A stretch of DNA of 64,000 nt. Origin: Lotus japonicus (Eukaryota; Streptophyta; Magnoliopsida; Fabales; Fabaceae). Below, one piece after another: positions 12,201 through 24,200 of the stretch. The translations under genes were made by a program, and so were the position numbers. A model generated the notes under the pieces. The model was not told the DNA's origin. It saw only the letters and a program-made list of their open reading frames with translations, and searched no databases. The first letter of the stretch is position 1; every line of letters starts with the position of its first letter. The DNA lies in NCBI RefSeq assembly GCF_012489685.1, contig NC_080041.1, forward strand, positions 37,065,780 through 37,129,779. Direction: 5' to 3'.

Positions 12201-15200
12201 AGCTACTTTGCCATCATATGAACGTGCAGGTTATTTATATAGCACCTTTGAAGGCAATTGTTAGAGAAAGAATGACTGACTGGAAAAAGCGTCTTGTCCC
12301 TCTGCTACAAAAAAAAATGGTACTGAACTTTGTTTTGTGAAAAAATATTCTTGAACTATATACTGCTATTGGTGTTAAGTTATATTTTGTTTTTTATTAG
12401 GTTGAAATGACCGGAGACTACACCCCTGATTTGATGGCCCTCTTGTCAGCAAATATCATCATATCTACTCCTGAAAAGTGGGATGGTATTAGTCGTAATT
12501 GGCATAGTCGAAGCTATGTCACAAAGGTGAGTTCATACTTGTCGTGAGTTTTCATGGGTGTTTGCAGTAATATGTATTGAAAATCATAATACTCAATCTA
12601 TCTACTTCATATTTGAATCTTGATGGCACTAATCAATAGGTTGGACTTATAATATTGGATGAGATTCACTTATTGGGAGCTGATCGTGGACCTATCCTTG
12701 AGGTATATACGTATCAATTGTAGTGGCCTGCTACCTCATCTGTTTATTTAATTTATAAATAACCTTTCTATTTTTAATTCTATCTTATTTTGTTTGTCAA
12801 TCTTCCGTTTGAACTTCTTGTAAGGGGTGTGTCTAGGGTTGAACAGCGTAGTACACAAGTGTTAAGTATAAAACTATTTATGAGCCTTGACCTGACAACT
12901 TAACTTTTGGGAGAGTTTATTCTTGACATCATATCAGATCCTTTATAACCAAGTGGTCCCAATTATTCTTATCAAAATGTTAAATCTGAGCAACCTCTGC
13001 ATTATTAGAGAATACGCGTACAAAGTATCCACATGTATTTGATCCTGCCCTTTAAGGCAGTTAGCATTGTCAAGAATTCAGTTAGAAGCTGTTATCTGTC
13101 AAGCAACAGTCTAACTAACCAGTTAGTTAGGGAGTTAGTCTAATTAGAAGTTAGCTCCTCAATGTTTTGGTCCCCTTCGTCATAGCCAAGGTGGGAGCAG
13201 CTGATTACAAGTTGCAGCTTTTGAGAATTCTCTTATATGTCCATTTTTTAATATGTCCCAACTCAACATGGCCATTGGAGCTAAACAAGTAGCACCTACA
13301 TTGTTTCTGATAGTAGAGTTTGAGGGTATTGCCATACCGGAATAGGTTTTAGCCATGTGAATAGTAGAAATGAAAGGAGAGGAAAAGGAAGAAGCCACTT
13401 TGGTGGATGCTTTTGATCTGAAAAGTGAGTTCCCTACCTTCAATCTTGAATACTGTTGTTAAAGAAGGGGGGGGGGGATTGATATAGCCCAAGAAAGTGA
13501 GTCCAGAAAAGATATGGGCCTGATGTTGGATAAGTAAAATCATTGACAAATACATATTGAGTTTATTCCAGAATGAAAGAGAGGACACGTATAAACAAAT
13601 ATGAGAGGAGGTTTTTGTGCTGAGTGGAGGGTAATGGTGTTATAAACAGTTGTTGCAGAGAGGCTGTTTAGGAGGAGGGGCAGACGAGGTCAGGATTTGG
13701 GGAATCTTACAGCCATAGGCTTGGGCCCACAGCTCTTGGAATTGGGAGTTACTTTTTTATGTCTTCTCCATTCTTGTTTGGTGTTCATTATGTCACAGAT
13801 TTCCATTTTCTGATTAATTGAAGTCTTTCATTTGCATATTATTAATTGCTTTTTAAAAAATTCCTACCCTGCTTCAATCCATCCTAATCTTGATTCTCAA
13901 TCATAAATTCAAACCCTTCCATTATGAACATCAACCACTTAGAAACATATTCCCACAGTTAATAGTTCCCATCAACCGCCACTGCCCCAAAATTATTTTA
14001 CTCAGGTATTGAAACATAATTCAGTCAGCATGCAAATAAATCACCTCAACCATTTTTCACAGCACAAGTTATTATTGGTACATCCACATTATTTTGAAGA
14101 AACCAAAACTACAAAATATCCTAAACCTAATTAAAAAAATAACTCATGCTATTTAGGAAAACAAAAGATAAGAGGAGTTTGAGGGAAAAGGTAGGAGAAT
14201 TATAATACAAAAAATAAGAGGAGTTTGAGGATATTGTGAGCACCGCTAAAGGTGAAGGAGCAACCTTCCTCCAAATTGAAGAGCATCACAACCCCATCTT
14301 CAGCAAGATTGCATAGCTCCTTGACCTAAAACCCATTCTACCAGGCTTAACACTCAACAACACTGCCTTCCTCCCCTTTGTGAGCTCCGACATCGTCACT
14401 GTCACCTCGCCACTGTCATCCAGGTAGGAGAAGGTGGACTCCGCCATTGCACTCCCCTCCGCGCTGCGGCTTGAAACCACTGCGCTGCTCAGTCGCGCCA
14501 CCATCCCTTCATTCTCCTGCTCTGGACTACCAAGTTCGCACCCTTTCTTAGACAATAAGGGGTGGTGTGACTTTGGGATTTTGGGTTTGTGAGACAGTTC
14601 AGACCACCAAGTTCCTCCTTGTTGGTGCGATTTTGCGATTTTGGGGATATGCAATTGTGGAGTTGCTGGTTGAAGGTTGGGTGGGGTGAGAGTGAAGGAA
14701 TTGCTGGTTGAAAGGAATTGCAGGGGTCTAGGTGAAGAAGATGATGTGGAAATGGCGTGGGTGATGAAGGTTTGATGAAGATGAACACTCAAGAACACTA
14801 ATGCACACTCAAGAACACTCATAAAAGCTCAAGATTAAGGTTTTTATTTTTTGTAATTTTGATATTAATTAATACTTTTAATTTGAATTAATCATTAATT
14901 ATACATCTTTAAAATAAATATTAATTACAAATTACACATGAACTTGCAACGTCAGCTTTTCCAGACACTTGGCAAAGTCACCTAAGGTCCTGGCTCAAGC
15001 GAAGACTAAAACCAGCATTTCTACAAACGTAGGAACAAAAAACAAGCATTTTTTCCGATGAGGGACGAAAACCAAAACTCGCTTATAATTTTACAAGGAC
15101 CAAAAACTTTTTATCCCTAATTTTTTTGAGCATATAATTGTTGTTTTTTTCAGTTACATAGATGTTTCTAATTTTTTAAATGAGGAAATTTCTGTTTCTA

Positions 15201-18200
15201 GGTTATCGTTTCTAGGATGAGATACATATCTTCACAAACAGAGCGTGCAGTACGGTTTATAGGCCTTTCTACAGCTCTGGCTAATGCTGGGTAAGTTTAC
15301 TTTCTTTTTCTTCACCTTTATGTAAATTGTAAATGTAAGGTTACTTTGTTTAAAAGAACATCATTTTCAATATTCTCTTCTCCACTAGTATTTGTTCGAG
15401 CAACTTATTCCTTTTCCCCCCTTCTATATGTAGTGATCTAGCTGATTGGTTAGGCGTTGAGGATACTGGACTCTTCAATTTCAAGCCTAGTGTGAGGCCC
15501 GTACCTCTGGAAGTTCATATTCAGGCAAGTGCATATGGTGTTTTCACATAATAGGTCGTGACACCACATGTCTGTTTTCTTTCTAGTGTTTAGTGTTAAC
15601 TGTTTTTATTGCAAAGGTGTAATTGGCAGTAGTAAGACTTGGTATTGGAGGAATGAAAATTTGAGACCCAGATAGATGTTGCTACATTGTCAATTATCCA
15701 TCTTTAACTATTTACTTCTACCAAGCAAGCCCTAAATGCGTTATCCTCTCAATATAAACATGTTATCATTACTTGGTCTTCTTCTAGGGATATGCTGGAA
15801 AGTATTACTGCCCAAGAATGAACATGAACAGTATTAATAAGCCAGCATATTCTGTAATATGCACACATTCACATGCAAAAGCAGATAGATGTTCCTATGT
15901 ACTCAATTATCCATCTTCACCTACTTACTCCTACCAAGCAAACCGTAAATGTGGTATCCTCTCAAAATAAAATCTAATAAACATGCTATCGTTACTTGGT
16001 ATTCTTATAGGGATATCCTGGAAAGTATTACTGCCCAAGAATGAACAGTATGAATAAGCCAGCATATGCTGCAATATGCACACATTCACCTGCAAAACCA
16101 GTTCTTATATTTGTTTCATCACGACGCCAGACAAGACTTACTGCACTCGACCTAATTCAGGTGCAGATCCAATCTCTTTTGGGAAATAGTATTTGTTCCA
16201 TTATAATTTATTGTTGTTAATAATTTTTCTCTGTGAATGAAGTTCGCTGCTTCAGATGAAGATTCAAGTCAATTCCTTAATATGTCTGAAGAAGCTCTGC
16301 AGATGGTCCTGTCTCAAGTTTCTGATCAAAACTTGAGACATACTTTACAATTTGGTATTGGTTTACATCATGCAGGTCTGAATGACAAAGACCGATCTCT
16401 GGTTGAGGAACTTTTTGCAAACAACAAGATTCAGGCACACATTATAATTTGAACTCTTAATTGTCTCAGAAAAATAAATCAACAAAAGGGCAATTTTTTT
16501 TGGCTTTCCAAATAACTTATTAGTTGTATATTCTCAATGCAGATATTGGTATGTACGAGCACATTGGCTTGGGGTGTAAATCTTCCTGCTCATCTAGTGA
16601 TTATCAAGGTGATGCAGTTGTAGTGGGTGTTTTAATTTAATTTGTTGGCAGTCATTTCTTTCTTCAGTTGGTCCAGGGAAAGTATGAAAAACAACTTTCT
16701 TTCTGGAGAGGTTTTAGCTGCTGCCACTAAGCTCTGACACTATTATTATTGGCTTTTACTCAGATGAGGTTTTGATTTCTACAAATCAATTTTGTTTTTT
16801 GAGCGCTTGTTGAGCGTACTTAAAACTCAAACCCAATGGCATTTGGTCAAAGCCTAATACAACTTCTATTGGAAATGTCATTGAGGAATTTTCATTTCTG
16901 ATATGCAAATGTTAGGCCACATTACTGCAATATTGTTAAGAATGGGATACAAGTTTTTTCCATTTCTCTGCAGTATTTTCATAATGTAAATTGGTTTTTA
17001 GTCTCCGCTTCTCCCTTTTTCACCTTTAACATGTCTCTATTATTATACCTTTGTAAGAATAGATGCAAATTCATTATATTTTCTCTGTATGAGGTGACAC
17101 AGCAGAAGCAAGCTGCGTCTCACAAGACACTGCATTTGGGTAAACCTTTAATTTTGGGGTGGGGGAATGAGATTCGCTCTTGGCTTGAAGGGTTTGAGAT
17201 CCTGGATTGCTTACACATAGCCATGACTGCCCCAATTCCTTTTGTTAATATCTTGAATCCAATAAATAAAATGAAAAATATTCTTCAAGATTTTATAAAA
17301 TAATTAGTGAACAATCAGTTATGACTTATGAACACAAACTTCAGTCAGCTTTTCTTATCCGCAAGGTAAATGCTAACAATTCAGGAAAAACTGCTATGTA
17401 ATTGATTGGACAGTAGAATGAGGCTGAAATTTTTAATCTCACCATGTAATATTAACTTCAGATTTTTATTTTATTTAACAGTTTTGTTACTTTTGCAGGG
17501 GACAGAGTACTATGATGGAAAAACAAAGAGGTATGTTGATTTTCCAATCACTGATATCTTGCAAATGATGGGTCGTGCTGGACGGCCTCAGTTTGATCAA
17601 CATGGAAAGGCAGTGATTCTTGTTCATGAACCCAAGAAAAGCTTCTATAAAAAGGTTATAATTGGGATTGAGGATTATATTCATCTTTGCTTGAGTAGCC
17701 TCCTGTGCTGAGAAGTGTAATGTTTGCTCTTTTCTATTGCAGTTCTTGTATGAACCCTTTCCTGTTGAGAGTAGTTTGAGGGAGCACCTACATGATCACA
17801 TTAACGCCGAAATTATTTCAGGAACAATTTGCCATCAACAAGATGCAGTGCATTATCTTACATGGACTTACTTATCTCGTAGACTGGTATGTATGCTTTG
17901 GTGCTTCATTGTTGCTGAAATAGAAAACAGGGAAAAGTAATGAACGTTAACGTGCTTGTCTGAAAAGACTAATTGGAGTTGTGTAGTTGTTCCCAGATTC
18001 AAAACGATATTGGGATGCATAATTCCCTTTAGTCTTAAAGATATAAACTTTTCATTTCACACTCCTTCATCAAAATCGTCCTCTCCAAAACTGGAGAGAA
18101 TGTGGAGAAATTAGAATATATGGTAATAGTATTCTGCTCCATTACACAATCAACTTTCAAATACCAGCAGAATAAAAATTAGTCATGATTAATATGTAAC

Positions 18201-21200
18201 TTTTTTTAAATTTTAATTTAATCATAATTTATTCTTTAAATTCAGAATTAAATTTTAATGATGTATTTTTTAAAATTATATTTTTACTGTTTTGTTACAT
18301 TGAGAGCTTGTTGTCTCGTGCATGCCGTTGCTTTGGGTGCTTGTTTTGGTTTTGGGGGTTGTCGTTTACTCTTCCTTTGTGTGTGTTTTGCTGGTTGGGC
18401 TGTTTTTTGGGTTGTCCTTTGTTTTGCTGGCTATTTGGGTGGTTTTTCTTCCATTTTGAGGAGGGCGTTGTATTCTTTCCATATAAATCATGTCTATATA
18501 TTTTTCGTTTAAAAAAATATATATATCTATCTATCTATCAATGTTTTTTGGCTTGTAAAAGAAAAACTATCTATCTATGTGCTGGTTCCAAGCTTGAAAA
18601 AAGATTATATTTGTGATTGGCAATGGACTATTAATGTAGAACTTCGTTTAATCTACGTGACATGACAAACATATATCCTAATTTTTTTTTAATCTCTTTC
18701 GGTATTGATTTTGTTCCCCAAAGCACAATCTAATTCTGCTATTAAAAATGGAAAAATTACAGAAAATCTAAATAAAATGTGACAATTTTCGAACTTTTTT
18801 ACAATGACTTTATAAGAATGGAAAAATGAATTTATCATTTCTGATCTTCCATTATACATCATTGATATTTGATTACATAGTCTAGTAAGTTTATTTACAT
18901 TTTAATAAATGCTAGCCTAGAAGAAAATCTGAAACATGTCCTAATAACTCAAATCAAGGAAAACTAAATCTGTGCAAATAAAAATAAAAGAGGAAATAGT
19001 AGAAACTAATTATGAGATGATTGGGCAATACCGCACTCCCTCAAGCTGCTGAATGGATATCTATTATTCTCTATTTTCCTGTAAAATCCTAACAGCGCTA
19101 TGTGGCACGTCCTTTAGTCAATATATCTGCCAATGTTTTTTTTTTCTGTAAAAGAACACATGCTGAACGCTGTATTTATAAGACCACTTTCTTACTGTTC
19201 CTTGACAAAGTGACCACTTATCTATTGAATTATAAATATTTTGTAAACTGATAATTTCTCCTCAACTATAAATATTTTATCCCAAAAATTCCATTTTTGA
19301 AAATTTCCCCAAGGAATTTTAACGGTGAGCAAATTATGTTTTTAGATTTACCCAGTGTTATATGAATGTAAATGTGTCCTACAGACGTGCATGATATCTA
19401 TTTTGTGGCAGATGGTCAATCCTGCGTACTATGGATTGGAGAATGCAGAACCCGAGTTTTTAAATTCGTATTTGTCTAGGTAATGACGTGAAATACCAAA
19501 TATTTTTGATCCCCAGGTTGAGTGGTTTGATGTCACTGATTTCAACAATGGTATTTTGACTGACACCACCCTTTTGACAGCCTAGTACAAAGCACGTTTG
19601 AAGATTTGGAAGACAGTGGATGCATAAAGATGAATGAAGACAAGGTGGAGCCCTTGATGTTGGGTTCAATAGCATCTCAGTATTACCTCAGCTACATGAC
19701 TGTATCAATGTTCGGGTCAAACATAGGTCCAGATACTTCACTTGAAGTAAGGCTGATAATTTTCCTTTCTTACAGCATCATCATTTGAAATATCTCATTA
19801 AAAGTCATTATGCTTAGTTTTATTTTCCCGGTGTAGGTCTTTCTGCATATCTTATCCGCTGCTTCTGAATTTGATGAACTCCCTGTTCGTCATAATGAGG
19901 TAACTTTGTTGCTTTTATATCTAAAAGTTAGTGCTTATCAAGATAGCAAGTAGAGAATTGCACATGAACTATATTCACCCCCAAATTTATTCACACCTAA
20001 ATTCCACATCCACCTTAGGGAGAGATAGGTATAGAAGAGAGAGAAGTGAGAGGTGTGGGTGATGTGATAGGTCATAGGGAAAAATGAAAGTCACAGGAAT
20101 AGAGAACAGGTGGAAATGGGATGGAAGTTCAAGTGGGTGTGAAAGTATTGTGAGGAGTTGGGGTTAGTCTATGGGTATGAGTTGGGTCCATATAAACTTG
20201 CAGTTCTACTTCACGTTGTATTTCACACTTATCTAGTCCTCCCTCCATCCCTAATTATAATGTCCTGTTAAGACAACTATGCTTACTAAGAAAACATGTA
20301 CTTCCTCCATTCCTATTTATCTGTCCAGGAAGAGAAGGTTCACACAAATTAAGTAAAGCAATTAATTGTGTTGATTTTCATAAAAATATTATTTGTTTTC
20401 CTATATCACCATTTAGAATGTATTTTATCTTTCTTCATTTATTGTTTATGTAAGAGCATTTCTTGGATAAACATCAATTAATGCTCTCTTGAAACTCTAA
20501 GTAGACAGTTATATAGGAACAAAAACAATTCTTCAAAGTGGACGGTTAATAAGGAACGGAGGGAGTAATGAAGTTAGTTAGTGTATTGGTTTTAAAAAAG
20601 TTAATACAATCTTCCACATTTACCCTTAATTAATATGTTGAGTTGTGTGGGAAAACATTAATTATTACTCCCTCCGTTCCTCATTATAAGGCCAATTTTG
20701 AGTGTTTTTCTTGTTCCTAAATATAAGTTCATTTACAATATCAATGAAACATTAATTATTTTTTCCCAAAACTATCCTCATATTTAATATGAAAGAGACA
20801 ATGAGATTTTGAAATAATAACTTGGGGAGAGAAATTTATAAGAAATTAAATAAGGTTAATCTAGGAAAGTGAATAAATTCTTTTACAAATTTATTACTTG
20901 TAACTACTTTTCTTAATCTAAGAGAATTGAGTAAAATGGACTTATAAATAGGAACGGAGGGAGTAGTTGTTATCAAAATTGTGGAATTACAAAAGTATAT
21001 TAAATACAAGGGGTATACTTAGAGAATGATAATAAATATTTCTAGAACGTAGTAATGGGTCTTATATATAGGGACAACAGTATGTTTCGAAAGAGTCATA
21101 TAATTAGGGATGGAGGGAGTATTATATACATCAGCGAGATTGCGCCTAGCAGAACATCCCTGTACAACTACAGTCTCCCAGTCTCTCAATTATTTTCTCT

Positions 21201-24200
21201 CTTTAGATGGTATCAAGAGCTTAGTTGATTCATCTCAACCGTTCTTGGTCAGCCTTTGTTGCAAAAAAAAGTGAAAAAACCCTACCTGTCGCTCAGTGAA
21301 GGCTGGCCATGGCTGCTGGGCTTCAGATCTTGAAGAAATCGGTAGGATCTTGAAGAAATCGGTAGGATGTTGAAATCGGTAGGATGCTGCTGGGCTGCTG
21401 GGCTAAATATTTAAAATATTGAAAAATTAATTAATATATTTAAAACATTTTGAAACCAAATCGATATTTAATATTTTTCGAGACCAATTAAACATAATTA
21501 AAAGGTTAAGCTTTTGGGTAAGGCCACATGAATTGTTTTATATTATTATTTCAAACAATTAACAAAAAATACTTTAATATTTAATGTTATCTAATTTTCT
21601 ATTGAGTTAATGACAATTTTTAAAAGAATATATTGTTTTATCATAATGAGAAGCTAAAGAACCCAAATTTTTGTTTGGGTCGTAACATGATTACATGACT
21701 TTTTGGTCATTGATGGCTTCTTTTAATTTCTTTTTTGGCCAATAGTTTTTTACTTTTTGTAAAAAAGGGATGGGGAGAGGTGAGTTTAGCTCGAGCTTAA
21801 AGTGGTTAGGCCTAAATCTAAACTAGGGTTTTAAAGAGGCTTTATATATAATATTAGCTTTCTTCTTCGTTATCCAGTCCTTTGCAAGTTTGGGGCTGCA
21901 CCTTCCCTCTATCTTCTATATGCGCTGGTGAGCTTGCTAACTGCACTGCTTCAATGTGTTAGAAGTCCCACATTGGCTAGAGTTATGGCCAAACAAGCGT
22001 TTATAAAGGGTGGAGCAACCCTCTAACTCTTCAGCTAGCTTTTGGGTTGAGTTAGGCCTCCCAAATTCTAATATGGTATCAGAGCCTATCCTAGATCCAT
22101 TTGTTGTGGAGACCAGTGTTGTTAATGGTGGATAGCGTCGCGTAGCGGCGAGCCCAAAATCCGCAATAGCGCTATAGTGTGTAGCGCTATGGCCGCTACG
22201 CTGAAGGAGGAGGAGGAAGAAGGAAGGAGCAGATCTCTGTTTTCATCGTGAAAAACAGATGAAAACAGAGGCAAAGGTTGAAGAAGATAGAAAACACAGC
22301 GTTCCAATTAAAAGCGTGAAAGCCCCAGAATGCCCTTAAATTTTTTGAAATAATGTTTAAATCGGGGGGCATTTTGGGGTTTTCGTACTAAACAGCTGGG
22401 TTTTTATCCCTCACTTGAAAACTGCGTTTCATTAAAGAGAGGAAAACCCCAAAATGCCCTTTAAAAGTTTAACCTAATGTTTAAATATGGGGGCATTTTG
22501 GGGTTTTCCCACCTGAACATTAGGGTTTTCCTCCCTCTTTCTTCCTCGCGCCGCTATTACGCTGCTACAGACGCGATTTTGGCCGCGATTGCGGCCGCTA
22601 GCGCCGCTACGTGATTTCTGCTACAGCCTCCAGCGTCGCGACCCTGATCCGCCACGCTCCGCCGCTATAGCGCCGCGATAGCCCGCTATTGACAACACTG
22701 GTGGAGACTAATAGAGATAATGAAGTGGTAACTCAAAGAAGTCCCACATTGCCAAGATTAGCAAGTGCACAAGTGCATATATAATAAAGAACACACACAC
22801 CCATTGCCTTAAGCCTAAGGTTTTGTGGTGTTGTGTGGTTCTAACTAAGGATTTCTAACATGGTATCAAGAGCTTAAGATCCATGGCTATGGAGTCTTCA
22901 CCTTCTTCTCTGCCTACTCCTTCTTCTACGAATTCTCTTTCTCAAGCATTCTCTCACAAATTGAGCATCAAGCTTGATGATTCCAACTTTTACTCATGGA
23001 AGCAACAAGTAGAAGGTGTCATCAGATCTCACAAGCTGCAGAAATTCGTTCAAGATCCTCCTCAAATTCCTGTGAAATTCTTGACTGAGGAAGATCGAAT
23101 CATGGAGAATGTGAATCCTGAGTTTTCAGATTGGGAGCAACAGGATTCATTCCTCTTCACCTGGCTTCTTTCTACGCTTTCGCCTTCGATTCTTCCCAAT
23201 GTGATCCAGTGTGTGCACTCTTGGCAGATCTGGGAAGAGATTCACTCGTTTTTCAATGCCAAATCGCGTGCTCAGTCAACACAATTGAGGAATGAGTTGA
23301 AGAACATCACAAAAGGTACCAAAACTGCTTCTGAATTTCTGCAAAGGATCAAAACGATTGTGAATACGCTTGCTTCAATTGGAGAACCTGTGACTTTCCG
23401 TGATCATCTGGAAGCTATTTTCGATGGTCTCTCTGAAGAGTACAGTGCTTTGATGACGGTTATCTACAACCAAACAACCTACTACTCGATTTCTGAGGTG
23501 GAAGCTATGGTGATTTCGCATGAAGCACGATTTGATAGGATGCGAAAGAAACAACAAGCTGAAACCACTCCTGCAGTGTTCCTTGCACAGGCGCAAAATC
23601 CGCCTTCATCTTCTACTGCACCGGCGCCGCCGCCACAAGCTCTGTGGACTCAGCCTACTCCGGCGCCGCCATCGCCAGCGCCGCAACCTCCTGCAACCAG
23701 TGTCGCTTCTTCCCAGCCACTCGATGGTACTGTTGCTTCTGGCTATGAGAGTCGCGATGAACAAAATCGCAATTTTGGTGGCTATGGCAGAGGACGCGGG
23801 CGCGGGAGAGGACGCAATGTCCAGTGCACATACTGCAACAAATGGGGTCATGACACAGCTTCTTGCTGGTCACGCCTTAGAGTGAATAGGAAGGTTAGGG
23901 ATATGAAAATATCGCCTATGTGTACTTGTGTTTGTGCCAGCTGGAATGTCAGCTGGACACACTAGTCTTTTCTGTTATTCTGTTATGTTAGCTGTCAATT
24001 CTGTTATGCCAGCTGTCAATTCAGTTAGGAGTAGTTATAGCAGTTAGGTTGTTAGCTTAACTTGCTGAACAAGCTTCTACAATCCTATATAAGGATTCAT
24101 CTTCTCTGTATCAGTTTAACCAATTCATAATAGAAGTTTTCAGATGCATTTCTTTTTCTCTCTTTCTGTTTTCTCTAACATGGTATCAGAGCTGGTCTGA

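Larger units (their letters stand above)
20236..21119. mobile_element. Stowaway-type MITE containing two further Stowaway MITEs
   Basis: Outer ends GTCCTCCCTCCATCCCTAA (20236) and its inverse GGGATGGAGGGAG (to 21119), flanked by TA on both sides. Inside lie two elements with the same type of end: 20301-20565 (CTTCCTCCATTCC / GGAACGGAGGGAG, TA flanks) and 20668-20963 (CTCCCTCCGTTCC / GGAACGGAGGGAG, TA flanks). All are non-coding. Confidence 0.85.

Noticed and set aside
18258..18616. Cysteine-rich protein ORFs in intron 22
   Set aside because: Overlapping frames in G/T-rich sequence, better explained as a LINE tail.
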